DNA from: Maribacter huludaoensis
Lineage (GTDB): Bacteria; Bacteroidota; Bacteroidia; Flavobacteriales; Flavobacteriaceae
Assembly: GCF_029350945.1 (NCBI RefSeq)
Contig: NZ_JARKMS010000006.1
Span: 124,001-188,000 of the forward strand
Length of the DNA: 64,000 bases
Direction of reading: 5' to 3'
Below the pieces are notes generated by a model. That model worked only from the letters and a program-made list of their open reading frames with translations. It was not told the DNA's origin and made no database searches. Shown one piece after another: positions 27,625 to 36,654 of this stretch. The translations under genes and the position numbers were made by a program. Numbering within the stretch: the stretch's first letter is position 1; each line of letters starts with the position of its first letter.

Positions 27625-28118
27625 TGACAGACAACTGGTCGTAATTAATAGTGAAAATACATGTTTATTTCGTCATTTACTGATAATTGAATGATGATAC
27701 TAAGGGTATTTTTAATTATACGGTATTTGTTGATATGCTTTCACTGCGGATTTAGAAGTTGCTTTGTAAATGAGATGTACCGCTATACTATTCTAAGGTC
27801 TTATATAGTAAAGTGCCACATTTTAATGAAAGTGAATGATTTATAGAATAAAAGATCATTACCAATATTAATATCTATTTACAGCCATAAAGGTTACAAG
27901 ATTACGTAAGATGTTTTTATATGAATAGGGTGGATGCTGTTTGTATGTATTGTGCAGTAAAGGAAAATATAGGTACAGACTATAATGCTAACTTTGTTTT
28001 TAAGAATATGGTTTTGCATTAAGATGTTAGGTAAATAAAAGTAAACTCAATTTCAATAGTTTTTCAGAGAAAGTATTTAGCGATAGTTTTGCACAAGGAA
28101 AAAATTGTGACTTTTTAT
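27625..28118. other. 494-bp gene-free stretch
   Basis: Between divergent genes. I see no convincing open frame or RNA gene. It holds two TAnnTTTG motifs on the plus strand, TAACTTTG at 27989-27996 (weak, no -33 match) and TAGTTTTG at 28084-28091. Confidence 0.4.
28084..28091 (+). promoter_or_regulatory. -7 box of the DUF481-type gene
   Basis: TAGTTTTG fits TAnnTTTG. Its TTG overlaps the in-frame TTG at 28089 that could otherwise be taken as the start, which favours the ATG at 28119. No clear -33 element is seen. Confidence 0.4.
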
Positions 28119-28898
28119 ATGAAACTGACTTTTGATTTTTGTAGGTACATTTGTTTTTTTTCAATATTTATTCTAGCATATTCGGTAAATGGACAACTAG
28201 TAAACATTGAATCTAAACGTATGCATACAGATTCAATAAGATTTGTATTAAGCAGTGATCTTTTGTTCAATTATACGGATAACAATGGAGAGTACATTCT
28301 ACAAATTGGGTCTAACCTTACTACTCAGTTAAAGTCTAGGAACCTTAAAAGTATTTATTTTTTTATTGGTAATGTGAATTTGATAAGATCTAAAGATGAA
28401 GATTTTCAAAATTCATATTTTTTACATGCTAGATTTAATCAGAAATTGACCGAAGTATTTCGTTTTGAGGCTTTTGTACAAAATCAAAATAATCAGAAAC
28501 TAACCATATCCGAAAGAAATTTATTGGGTCTTGGGCTACGTCTAAAATTATTATCAAAAAGTGGTTCCCTTGTGTATTTTGGTAATTCATACATATATGA
28601 AATTGAGGTTGTTGATGATACAGGTCAGAAGTTCTATAACCATAGAAACAGTAGTTATATCTCATTGAACCAAAATTTTAAGAAGTATAATTTAGATGTC
28701 ACGGGTACATTGTACTTTCAGCCATTGTACAATAACATAAGCAATCATAGAATTTTAAGCCAGTTTAAAGCACAAATGCCACTGACCAAAAGAGTTTCTT
28801 TTTCTGCACTCTATAATTACTCGGTCATCAATTTTAATTCTGAATTGGAAGATAACCGCTCCTCCAATGTAAGTTTCGGGTTCACTTTAAATATATAA
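28119..28898 (+). CDS. DUF481-type outer-membrane beta-barrel protein
   Basis: 259 residues. A signal peptide (MKLTFDF start, hydrophobic run, NGQ near residue 26) precedes a protein made mainly of alternating beta strands with aromatic ends, ending FGFTLNI, as expected for an outer-membrane barrel. Many short strands such as LLFNYTDNNGEYILQIGSN support DUF481. Likely outer membrane; substrate unknown. It is transcribed away from the DUF3095 gene. Confidence 0.7.
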   Translation: MKLTFDFCRYICFFSIFILAYSVNGQLVNIESKRMHTDSIRFVLSSDLLFNYTDNNGEYILQIGSNLTTQLKSRNLKSIYFFIGNVNLIRSKDEDFQNSYFLHARFNQKLTEVFRFEAFVQNQNNQKLTISERNLLGLGLRLKLLSKSGSLVYFGNSYIYEIEVVDDTGQKFYNHRNSSYISLNQNFKKYNLDVTGTLYFQPLYNNISNHRILSQFKAQMPLTKRVSFSALYNYSVINFNSELEDNRSSNVSFGFTLNI

Positions 28899-29039
28899 TT
28901 GATTTCAGATTTAAGTTGTTTTATGAAATTATAATTGTAGCGTGTTAATATTTCTTTTTATTGAAGTAAAAGATGGAAGTTAGTTTACATACCTTGTGGA
29001 GCAATAATCAATATTAGCTCTAACAGGTTCTTTTTACTA

Positions 29040-30101
29040 ATGTCAAAATTAAAACTCTTTCTGCGAGGCTTTGCATTTATCGCAATTGTTCTAACAATTT
29101 TTCCGTATATACCTCTTAATACATGGGTGGTACGGGTGTTTGATTTTCCCCATCTTCAACTTACGGTTTTAACGGTCAGTGCATTTTTAACCTATTTCTT
29201 TAGGTTTGAAATAAAAAATAGAATAGACCAAGCTTTTATCATATCATTATTGATCTGTATTACGGTTCAATTTCAAAAAATTTACACATATACTCCTTTA
29301 GCGGCATATGAAATACATGAGGGTAGCAAAAATGCCAAAACAAGTATTTCTATTTACGCAGCTAATGTTTTACAAAAGAATAAGAAAAAAAATCTACTGA
29401 TTAAAGATGCTGTAGATAAAGAGGCGGATGTATTATTATTTACCGAAACTGATCAAACTTGGATTATAAAATTAAATGAACATTTTAGTAATACTTATAA
29501 ATTTAAGGTTGAAGTACCTTTAGATAATACCTATGGCATGTTGCTTTACTCAAAATTTGAGTTGTTGAACCCCAAGGTAAAATATATTGTTGAAGATACC
29601 ATACCTTCCATACATACCAAGTTGGTGTTGCCTTCTAAAGACACTATTCAAGTTTTTGCAATACATCCTGCTCCGCCCACTCCCCAACACAACCCCTCAT
29701 CAGTGGACCGAGATGCGGAGATGATGAAAATAGCTCTAATGACAAGAGAATCAGAATATCCAGTTATCGTTATGGGCGATTTTAATGATGTTGCCTGGTC
29801 CGAAACAACCAAGCTTTTTCAAAGGGTAAGTGGTTTGCTTGATTCAAGAAAAGGTAGAGGTCTGTACAATACTTATAATGCCAAAAGCTATTTAATGAGA
29901 TGGCCTTTGGATCATGTTTTTTCATCTGCGGCATTTAGGGTAAAAGATATTCAGGTGGGTGACGATATAGGTTCTGACCATTTTCCTTTTTTCACAGAGT
30001 TCACATATGAACCTAGATTATCCTCTGAGCAAGAATTGCCAAAAGCTTCTGCACAGGAAATAAAAAATGCAAAAAGCCAGATCAAGGAAGAGAATTCCTA
30101 A
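29040..30101 (+). CDS. Membrane endonuclease/exonuclease/phosphatase-family protein
   Basis: 353 residues. Three hydrophobic helices lie in residues about 5-80, then an EEP domain. Motifs: LLFTETDQTW (metal-binding Glu), AIHPAPPTPQ, VMGDFNDVAW, PLDHVF and GSDHFPFF, all in family order, so the catalytic site appears complete. Relatives cleave nucleic acids, phospholipids or nucleotides; which applies is unknown. The domain probably faces the periplasm. The last 30 residues are a charged tail. It stands alone. Confidence 0.85.
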   Translation: MSKLKLFLRGFAFIAIVLTIFPYIPLNTWVVRVFDFPHLQLTVLTVSAFLTYFFRFEIKNRIDQAFIISLLICITVQFQKIYTYTPLAAYEIHEGSKNAKTSISIYAANVLQKNKKKNLLIKDAVDKEADVLLFTETDQTWIIKLNEHFSNTYKFKVEVPLDNTYGMLLYSKFELLNPKVKYIVEDTIPSIHTKLVLPSKDTIQVFAIHPAPPTPQHNPSSVDRDAEMMKIALMTRESEYPVIVMGDFNDVAWSETTKLFQRVSGLLDSRKGRGLYNTYNAKSYLMRWPLDHVFSSAAFRVKDIQVGDDIGSDHFPFFTEFTYEPRLSSEQELPKASAQEIKNAKSQIKEENS

Positions 30102-30395
30102 CCCACTATTACTCTTTGCAATTTTTTTACTGATAAATAAATTGTTAATGTGGATATAAATCTATGTTAATCTATAAGCCATTAGGCTACGTTCTGCGAC
30201 CAGAAAGCTATATTGCCGTTTATTAATTCTTTTTTTTAGTTTCTATAATATTCTACAGCTGTAAGTAACTATAGTATTGTAATAAACTTCCGTTATGTTT
30301 AGTGGTGTAATTTTAAGAGTTAGAATTAACGGGTAATGTATCAACTACTGTGCGCGTTTATGTTTTATTTGTCATTGAAATAGAATTTATAGTTT

Positions 30396-31019
30396 ATGAA
30401 TGCTCTCATTTACGTGCTAATTGGTTTTTTAATTGCCTCTTTAGGTAGTATTACACCTAGTTTTTTGAATTTAACGGTGGTAAAGTATAGCTTAAGGAAT
30501 GGCATTAAAGCCGCACTGTACATTATTGCAGGTTACGCTACGGTACTATTCTTTCAAGCAAATTTAGGAGCATATTTGGCTAATGTTCTAATGAAGAATT
30601 CTGAATACATTACTTTAATTCAACAAATTGGTACAGGTATACTTTTTCTTCTCTCCATTAATTTTTTTAGAGTTCATTTTCAATCCAAAGAAAAAGTACC
30701 TGAAAAAGAAATTCCAAAATCCAAATCGTATTTCTATGGTGTAATGATGTCCTTGCTGAACATGATGGCAATACCGTTTTATTTTACATTTATTTCGCTA
30801 TCCATCGCATTTAAATATTTTGAGTATAGTTTTGTAAATGCACTTTATTTTTCAATTGGTTCTACAATAGGCTCTTTTACCCTGTATTCTCTTTACGCAA
30901 TCATAGCAAAAAGAATTGAAAATAGATTGGATTTTATTGCCTCTAGAATGGATTTTATTTTAGGATGCCTAACGGGAGTGGTTGCAATAGGTAATTTTAT
31001 TTATCTGCTAATTAAATAA
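30396..31019 (+). CDS. LysE-family transporter
   Basis: 207 residues with six hydrophobic segments. It opens with GFLIASLGSITPSFLNLTVV, matching the LysE/RhtB first helix (Gly, Pro and Asn placing), so it is likely an exporter of amino acids or related small molecules. It is diverged; the family level is fairly safe, substrate is not. It ends just before the convergent tRNA-Met and its hairpin terminator. Confidence 0.75.
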   Translation: MNALIYVLIGFLIASLGSITPSFLNLTVVKYSLRNGIKAALYIIAGYATVLFFQANLGAYLANVLMKNSEYITLIQQIGTGILFLLSINFFRVHFQSKEKVPEKEIPKSKSYFYGVMMSLLNMMAIPFYFTFISLSIAFKYFEYSFVNALYFSIGSTIGSFTLYSLYAIIAKRIENRLDFIASRMDFILGCLTGVVAIGNFIYLLIK

Positions 31020-31133
31020 TTATTCAATTTTATTGCAAATAGGCAGTTTTACCATAAAGATTTTGTCGGTACAAAAGTTTAACGACCTCCTGTCTTAATG
31101 AATTATAAATCACAGATATACTTATAAATTTGG

Positions 31134-31171
31134 CATAAAAAAAACGGTCTAACTTAAGTTAAACCGTTTAT
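31134..31171 (-). terminator. Terminator of tRNA-Met (minus strand), possibly bidirectional
   Basis: Near-perfect inverted repeat AAACGGTCTAAC / GTTAAACCGTTT, centred on TTAA. The minus-strand copy ends in eight T, as needed for termination of the tRNA transcript. Confidence 0.8.
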
Positions 31172-31189
31172 AATGTGCCTGTTATTTTG

Positions 31190-31263
31190 TAGCGAGAGGG
31201 GGGCACGATCCCCCGACCTCCGGGTTATGAATCCGACGCTCTAACCAACTGAGCTACCTCGCC
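31190..31263 (-). tRNA. tRNA-Met (anticodon CAT), elongator type
   Basis: The minus strand folds as a cloverleaf: acceptor GGCGAGG pairing with TCTCGCT (G-T pairs at both ends), D arm with GCTCAGTTGGTTAGAGC, anticodon loop TTCATAA (CAT at 31227-31229), T stem GGGGG/CCCCC. The initiator features are absent, so it is probably elongator; tRNA-Ile(CAT) cannot be excluded. The T loop is ATCGTGC rather than the usual TTCGANT. CCA is not encoded. Confidence 0.9.
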
Positions 31264-31395
31264 GTATTATTTTTAAACGGCTGCAAATATAGTGGTAATT
31301 TATTTGTTCTTCAACAAAAGTTGATTAAAAAAATAATACTTGTCATTTATTTTTTTATCATTTAGAAATATATATATTGCCCGTATTAAAGTAGC

Positions 31396-31785
31396 ATGAA
31401 CATGAGCGATAAAATAAAATTTGAAATAGAGTTTGTAATTCAGTCTTCCCCACAGATGTTATATCAATATTTGGCAACACCCTCTGGACTATCGGAGTGG
31501 TTTGCGGATAATGTGAACTCTAGAGGGGAAAAGTTTACATTTATATGGGACGGAGCTGAAGAAGAAGCCAAATTACTAAAAAGAAAAACAGACGAATTTG
31601 TACGTTTTGCTTGGGATGAAGCAGAAGATGATAGCTTTTTTGAAATGAAGATTATTGTTGATGAAATTACTAAAGATGTATCGTTGTTCATAACAGATTT
31701 TGCCGAAGAGGACGAAGTTGATGAATCCAAAATGCTTTGGACCAATCAAGTATCTGATTTAAAACAGGTATTGGGATCATCATAA
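31396..31785 (+). CDS. START-like/AHSA1-like domain protein
   Basis: 129 residues, cytoplasmic. The sequence YLATPSGLSEWFADNV and the strand FTFIWDGAEEEAKLL match the helix-grip fold of AHSA1/START-like proteins, with many acidic residues near the C-terminus. Ligand unknown; conserved in Bacteroidota next to an aminotransferase gene, as here. Either ATG at 31396 or 31402 could start it. It is followed 52 bp later by the aminotransferase gene. Confidence 0.78.
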   Translation: MNMSDKIKFEIEFVIQSSPQMLYQYLATPSGLSEWFADNVNSRGEKFTFIWDGAEEEAKLLKRKTDEFVRFAWDEAEDDSFFEMKIIVDEITKDVSLFITDFAEEDEVDESKMLWTNQVSDLKQVLGSS

Positions 31786-31803
31786 AAATATGCTTATTTA
31801 CAG

Positions 31804-31811
31804 TATCTTTG
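31804..31811 (+). promoter_or_regulatory. -7 box of the class IV aminotransferase gene
   Basis: TATCTTTG fits TAnnTTTG; transcription near 31818 would start inside the hairpin that follows. No clear -33 element. Confidence 0.4.
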
Positions 31812-31836
31812 AGCCTTAATTTTTTAAGGCTTTTTT
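31812..31836 (+). terminator. Hairpin terminator between the START-like and aminotransferase genes
   Basis: GCCTTAA, a TTTT loop, TTAAGGC and a run of T, ending one base before the aminotransferase ATG at 31838. Confidence 0.65.
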
Positions 31837-31837
31837 T

Positions 31838-32695
31838 ATGTTCAATTTTAATGGATCTCTTCTTGATGATGATACCTCTTTCTTAAATGAGAAGAATAGG
31901 GGGTTACAGCTTGGCGATGCGGTTTTTGAGGAGTTACGTGTTCTAAACGGTGATATAATTTTTTTGGAAGACCATTATCTGCGCCTAATGTCGTCCATGA
32001 GAATCTTGAGAATGGATATACCTATGAACTTTACTATGGAGTTCATGGAACAAGAAATTTTAAAGTCTATTTCTGAAGGTGAACTAAAGGAAGCAAAACA
32101 AATAAAATTTACTGTTTTTAGAAATAGTAGTAACGATTTTTCTATTTCCGATAATAGTATTTCTTATTTCATTACCCATAAAACTTTGGCTGATCCATTT
32201 TTTATTTTAAATGCTCAAGCCTATGAAGTTGAGCTATATAAAGATTTCTATAAGAATTCTAGTATGCTCTCTAATTTGGATACCAATAATAAGATAGTAA
32301 ACGTTGTAGGGGCTGTTTATGCCCAAGAAAACGATTATCAAGATTGTTTGCTGCTGAACGAAAGAAAGCAGGTCATAGAGTCCTTAAATGGCAATTTGTT
32401 CGTTGTAAAGGGAAATCAAATTAAAACAGCACCGGTTACGGATGGTTGTGTAAACGGTATTTTAAGAAAAAAGCTTATTGACATCGTATCTAAACTCAAT
32501 GATTTTGAATTTTTAGAAGAAAGTATCTCGCCTTTTGAACTTCAAAAAGCAGATGAATTGTTTATTGTAAATAATATTGTAGGTATTATTTCTGTAACAA
32601 AATATAGAAAGAAAGATTTTGTGAACGTAACTGCAAAAAACTTGATCGGTAAATTAAATGCGGCAGCTAGAATGTCCTTGACTAAAAACGTTTAG
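31838..32695 (+). CDS. PLP-dependent class IV aminotransferase (IlvE/PabC family)
   Basis: 285 residues. Class IV features: RGLQLGDAVFEELRV at the N-terminus, the likely PLP-binding Lys in SNLDTNNKIVNVVGAVYA, then LLLNERKQVIESLNGNLFVV and TAPVTDGCVNGILRKKL. It could act in branched-chain amino acid metabolism or as aminodeoxychorismate lyase; the sequence alone does not decide. Its stop overlaps by 4 bp the stop region of the convergent yqgE gene. Confidence 0.8.
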   Translation: MFNFNGSLLDDDTSFLNEKNRGLQLGDAVFEELRVLNGDIIFLEDHYLRLMSSMRILRMDIPMNFTMEFMEQEILKSISEGELKEAKQIKFTVFRNSSNDFSISDNSISYFITHKTLADPFFILNAQAYEVELYKDFYKNSSMLSNLDTNNKIVNVVGAVYAQENDYQDCLLLNERKQVIESLNGNLFVVKGNQIKTAPVTDGCVNGILRKKLIDIVSKLNDFEFLEESISPFELQKADELFIVNNIVGIISVTKYRKKDFVNVTAKNLIGKLNAAARMSLTKNV

Positions 32696-33252
32696 TTTAA
32701 ACTAGGATTTTCCGGTGCATTAGACCACAATAAATAGTCGCCACCTAACTGAATCATATTTTCTTTCCAAATTGCCTTGGCAGCTTTTTGAATAATTCTG
32801 CTTTCATGCTCGTTTTCTACAACGATCCATGATTTGGACGTTAGCTCTTCATCTAATTGTAAAGAAGACCAACCAGAATATCCTAAAAAGAACCTAATAT
32901 CATTTTCAGAAATAATTTCTTTGTTAATGAGCTCTACCGTGGTTTCAAAATCACCGCCCCAATATATACCATCGGATATTTCTACGCTGTTATCTATTAA
33001 GTGGGGTACTTTATGAATAAAATATAGATTGTCCTGTTCTACTGGACCACCATTATATACTTGAAAGGGAATTTCAATTTCGGTTACAAGCTCGTTAATA
33101 TGGTATTCCAATGGTTTATTTAAAATAAAACCAACAGAACCTTCATTGCTGTGTTCTGCTAACAAAACAACAGACCTGTTAAAAGAAACATCTCCTGTTA
33201 AAGATGGTTCTGCTACAAGTAATTTTCCTTTAGTTGGCTTTAATGCTATCAT
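32692..33252 (-). CDS. yqgE: YqgE/AlgH family protein
   Basis: 186 residues, cytoplasmic. The family pattern is present: GKLLVAEPSLTGDVSFNRSV, the VGFILNKPLE strand, NGGPVEQDNLYFIH, and a late FLGYSGWSSLQLDEEL. The biochemical role is unknown across bacteria. It lies between the convergent aminotransferase gene (stops overlap by 4 bp) and the HU gene. Confidence 0.92.
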   Translation of the reverse strand: MIALKPTKGKLLVAEPSLTGDVSFNRSVVLLAEHSNEGSVGFILNKPLEYHINELVTEIEIPFQVYNGGPVEQDNLYFIHKVPHLIDNSVEISDGIYWGGDFETTVELINKEIISENDIRFFLGYSGWSSLQLDEELTSKSWIVVENEHESRIIQKAAKAIWKENMIQLGGDYLLWSNAPENPSLN

Positions 33253-33316
33253 AAATTTACTATGATTATATACCTAAAGTAAGACAAATCCTTCTAAATG
33301 CAAAAACATAGAAATA

Positions 33317-33345
33317 AAAAAAGCGCCAATTAAGGCGCTTTTTAT
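33317..33345 (-). terminator. Terminator of the HU gene
   Basis: Stem AAAAAGCGCC / GGCGCTTTTT with a short AATTAA loop, 19 bp past the HU stop and T-rich on the minus strand. Confidence 0.85.
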
Positions 33346-33363
33346 AAATTTATCTGTGTAAAA

Positions 33364-33636
33364 TTAGTTTACAGCTTTACCTAAATCAGCACCTGCTTTA
33401 AACTTTACTACATTTTTAGCAGCGATTTGGATAGTTTTTCCAGTTGATGGATTTCTACCTTCTCTTGCATTTCTTTTAGATACGGACCAAGAACCGAAAC
33501 CTACTAAAGAAACTCTATCTCCTTTTTTAAGAGATTTTTCAACATTTCCCAAGAAAGATTCCAATGACTTTTTCGCCGCAGCTTTTGTGATGCCAGCGTC
33601 AGCTGCCATTGCATCGATCAATTCTGTTTTGTTCAT
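33364..33636 (-). CDS. hup: HU family nucleoid DNA-binding protein
   Basis: 90 residues from the ATG at 33634-33636 (MNKTELIDAMAADAGITKAA); the longer open frame to 33717 adds 27 residues outside the fold and runs across the promoter. The HU signature is complete: VSLVGFGSWSVSKRNAREGR, NPSTGKTIQIAAK and VVKFKAGADLGKAVN. It wraps and bends DNA. The leader has a clean Bacteroidota promoter. Confidence 0.95.
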   Translation of the reverse strand: MNKTELIDAMAADAGITKAAAKKSLESFLGNVEKSLKKGDRVSLVGFGSWSVSKRNAREGRNPSTGKTIQIAAKNVVKFKAGADLGKAVN

Positions 33637-33678
33637 AATGTGATAATTAATTGTGATTAAATAATTTATACCTACTAA

Positions 33679-33708
33679 CAAATTTATATGGATTTCTGGG
33701 CAACGCAA
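33679..33708 (-). promoter_or_regulatory. Promoter of the HU gene
   Basis: On the minus strand TTG (33706-33708), a 19-bp spacer, then TAAATTTG (33679-33686): an exact fit to the TTG-N17-23-TAnnTTTG pattern known from Flavobacterium. Start near 33672, about 36 bases ahead of the ATG. Confidence 0.75.
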
Positions 33709-33710
33709 GT

Positions 33711-33735
33711 AAAACAAGGGGAAATCCCTTGTTTT
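33711..33735. terminator. Perfect hairpin, possible terminator of the fmt/recQ transcript
   Basis: AAAACAAGGG, a GAAAT loop and the exact complement. The T-run after it is short, so it may be a weak terminator or a regulatory fold; it lies just upstream of the HU promoter. Confidence 0.5.
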
Positions 33736-33809
33736 GTTGATAACTCAGCGCGTTTGTTAATAAAGTAGGTTTTTTTCTACGATTCTCGCAGCCCAACAAA
33801 CACGGGGTC

Positions 33810-34757
33810 TCAACCCATTTTTGCATTTTTTTCCAAATTCAGGCCGTTCAATAGATCTTTTACCATCATCCTTTTCTTGCCTTGTAGTTGAATTTCTTCA
33901 AGATTTAGATACCCTCCCTGTACTGCAACTTTCATTTCTTTTTTAGTAAAAATCAGAGATCCCGTTGGTAACTCGTGTTTTCCTTCCTCTATGCTTGCGC
34001 TATAAATTTTGGTAATAATAGTTTGGTCACCGTTAGTTAATGTGGTCCATGCTGCCGGGTAAGGGCTTAGGCCCCTTATAAAATTGTAGATGTCTACTGC
34101 AGTTTTGTTCCAGTCTATTTCACAGGTTTCCTTAAAAAGCTTGTGGGCATCTTTTAAATCACCTGAATTAGGTTGTTCTGTTGTTTTAAAATTTCCTTCC
34201 TGAATTCGTGCTACGGTCTTTAAAACCGTATCTGCACCCAAATGCATTAATTTGTCATGTAAGTCTCCGGCATTATCTGTTTGTTCTATTACGGTTTCAT
34301 GTTGCATTATAATGGCGCCGGTATCAATCTTTTCATCGATAAAGAAGGTTGTAACGCCTGTTTTTGTTTCTCCATTAATAATTGCCCAATTAATTGGTGC
34401 CGCCCCTCTATATTGAGGTAACAATGATGCGTGCAAATTAAAGGTTCCGTATTCTGGCATGGCCCAAACCAGCTTAGGCAGCATTCTAAAAGCAACTACG
34501 ATCTGTAAATTGGCGTTCAAGGATTTTAAGGTGTTCAAAAACTCCGGGTCTTTTAAATTGGTAGGCTGCAGAACATTCAAGTTCTTTTCAACGGCATACT
34601 TTTTAACTGCAGATTCGTTCAATTTGCGTCCTCTTCCTGCCGGTCTGTCCGGTGCTGTGATAACACCAACTATATTGTGTTTCTCTTGAACCAGCTTGTC
34701 TAAAATGCCCACGGCAAAATCTGGTGTTCCCATAAATACAATTCTCAATGCTTTCAT
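33810..34757 (-). CDS. fmt: Methionyl-tRNA formyltransferase
   Basis: 315 residues, full length. N-terminal formyl-transfer domain with IVFMGTPDFAVGIL, the catalytic NLHASLLPQYRGAAPINWAI (Asn and His of the active site), and GVTTFFIDEKIDTGAII; a C-terminal OB-like domain follows. It formylates initiator Met-tRNA. It overlaps nothing but starts 2 bp after the recQ stop, so the two are one transcriptional unit. Confidence 0.97.
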   Translation of the reverse strand: MKALRIVFMGTPDFAVGILDKLVQEKHNIVGVITAPDRPAGRGRKLNESAVKKYAVEKNLNVLQPTNLKDPEFLNTLKSLNANLQIVVAFRMLPKLVWAMPEYGTFNLHASLLPQYRGAAPINWAIINGETKTGVTTFFIDEKIDTGAIIMQHETVIEQTDNAGDLHDKLMHLGADTVLKTVARIQEGNFKTTEQPNSGDLKDAHKLFKETCEIDWNKTAVDIYNFIRGLSPYPAAWTTLTNGDQTIITKIYSASIEEGKHELPTGSLIFTKKEMKVAVQGGYLNLEEIQLQGKKRMMVKDLLNGLNLEKNAKMG

Positions 34758-34758
34758 A

Positions 34759-36654
34759 TTATAATAGTTGGTATTCGTTTGTTGTGTTCAATGATATAAT
34801 GTTGTCTTCTAAAAGTTCTTGTATTGCCATAATCAACACTTCTTGTGTAACTTTTAATTGCACTTGTAATTCTTTAGAATTTGCGGATTTTTCCTTTAAT
34901 AGCTGAATGATTTTGATTTTGGCATGAACAATATGGGTGTTACCTGTTTTTTGGCTAATACATACATCGCATATACCGCATTCATTTTCTTGTACTTCCC
35001 CAAAATACGCTAATAACTGGATACTTCTGCATACCGTGTCATTTTCAATAAAGTTAAGCATCTTAGTTACTTTCTCTATTTTCAGCTGGTTCTGTTCTTC
35101 AATATTCTTGGCAAACATGTTTATGGTACGATCATCGTCTCTTGGAACTAAAAAAACCATTTCCAAATCACTGGATACACTTTGGTATTCTATAATCTCG
35201 TCTTTTGCAAGTTGTTCAAAATTTTTATGTATCAATGCTTCGGAAAGCGAGGTTTTCTTTGAAAGCAGATAGGTGTTGATCTGGGTATCGAATTCAAAAA
35301 GACCACCGTAGGTGCGGAGTACAACCTTAATAAATTCAGCTAGTTTAAGATTGTTGTCTATGTATCTGTATAGTGTGTCTTTTTCGGTAACGAACTTTAT
35401 AGTAATTTTTTTAGAGAAATTCTCTGATAGCGATATCACAGAATTTCTATCAAGCAATTGTAATGCGTTGTAGGTCAGGAATGTATTTAGTTTATAAATA
35501 CTGCAAAATTCATTAAAATTTAAGTGGAATTTGGTCTCTGTAAATTCTCCGTATCCTATTTGAAAGTACGTGTTCAGCTTTTTATAAATCATTTTTACAT
35601 AGGCCACATCTGGTAATATTTCAATGAACTGTTTTTTTACCAAAATCTTATCGGTTGTATTGGTAAGTAATATTGCTTTTGAAAAATCTCCATTTCTACC
35701 GGCTCTTCCTGCTTCTTGAAAGTAGTTTTCCAGACTATCAGGTATTTGGTAGTGAACTATAAGTTCAACATCTGGTTTGTCTATGCCCATACCAAATGCA
35801 TTTGTGGCTACCATAATTTGAACTTTGTCTTCTAGCCAAATATTGAGGCGCTCAGTTTTCTTTTTTTGATCAATGCCACCATGATAAAATGTTGCTTTTA
35901 AGTTGTTCTGCACAAGATATCTAGATAGCTCTTCCGCTTTTCTCCTACTCCTTACATATATTATGGCACTATGTGTTATTTGTTGACAATATTGTTTTAA
36001 ACGGCCATTTTTGTCTTCGGTAGTAATAACTTCAAAACCTATGTTCTTTCTAAAAAAAGTGTCTTTGACAACAAAAGGATAGGTGAGGTGCAAGGATTTA
36101 ATAATATCATCGCTTACCCGCTTTGTGGCAGTGGCAGTTAATGCTATTACGGGTGGGGCGGGGTGTAATTCTCGCAATATGGAACAACCTAGATAGGCTG
36201 GTCTAAAATCATGCCCCCATTGCGAAATACAGTGTGCCTCGTCAATTACGAACATAGATACGTTCATTGCCTTTATACGTTCTTGAACCAACTCTTGCTG
36301 CAAACGTTCTGGTGATAGGTATAAGAATTTATAATTGCCATAAATACAATTATCCAGTAATTTATCTATCTCGGCAAATTTGAGTCCACCTTTTAGACCT
36401 AAGGCTTTAATGCCAAGCTTCTGAAGGTTGTTGACTTGATTTTCTATTAATGCGATCAAAGGGGAGATAACTATGCAAATACCTTCTTTCATTAATGCCG
36501 GTACCTGAAAGCACAACGATTTTCCGCCACCTGTAGGCAATAATCCTAAAACATCTTGCCCATTGGATATGGCATTGATGATTTCTTCTTGAGAGCCCCT
36601 AAAGCTATCAAAACCCCAGTATTTAGATAAGATTTCTTTTGGTGTTTTATTCAC
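34759..36654 (-). CDS. recQ: RecQ family ATP-dependent DNA helicase
   Basis: 631 residues, DNA repair. Walker A LLPTGGGKSLCFQ, DEAH box VIDEAHCISQWGHDFRP, and the helicase C region GRAGRNGDFSKAI are clear. The zinc cysteines are present (542, 559, 562 and 565) with the same spacing as in E. coli RecQ, but they sit about 160 residues further toward the C-terminus, after an inserted helical segment, and are followed by a winged-helix-like region. No HRDC domain follows. It overlaps the NTPase gene by 8 bp. Confidence 0.93.
   Translation of the reverse strand: MNKTPKEILSKYWGFDSFRGSQEEIINAISNGQDVLGLLPTGGGKSLCFQVPALMKEGICIVISPLIALIENQVNNLQKLGIKALGLKGGLKFAEIDKLLDNCIYGNYKFLYLSPERLQQELVQERIKAMNVSMFVIDEAHCISQWGHDFRPAYLGCSILRELHPAPPVIALTATATKRVSDDIIKSLHLTYPFVVKDTFFRKNIGFEVITTEDKNGRLKQYCQQITHSAIIYVRSRRKAEELSRYLVQNNLKATFYHGGIDQKKKTERLNIWLEDKVQIMVATNAFGMGIDKPDVELIVHYQIPDSLENYFQEAGRAGRNGDFSKAILLTNTTDKILVKKQFIEILPDVAYVKMIYKKLNTYFQIGYGEFTETKFHLNFNEFCSIYKLNTFLTYNALQLLDRNSVISLSENFSKKITIKFVTEKDTLYRYIDNNLKLAEFIKVVLRTYGGLFEFDTQINTYLLSKKTSLSEALIHKNFEQLAKDEIIEYQSVSSDLEMVFLVPRDDDRTINMFAKNIEEQNQLKIEKVTKMLNFIENDTVCRSIQLLAYFGEVQENECGICDVCISQKTGNTHIVHAKIKIIQLLKEKSANSKELQVQLKVTQEVLIMAIQELLEDNIISLNTTNEYQLL

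Noticed and set aside
27625-28083. Possible RNA gene or small ORFs in the 494-bp gap
   Set aside because: No long stem, tRNA-like fold or credible start with a downstream frame; only weak -7 matches.
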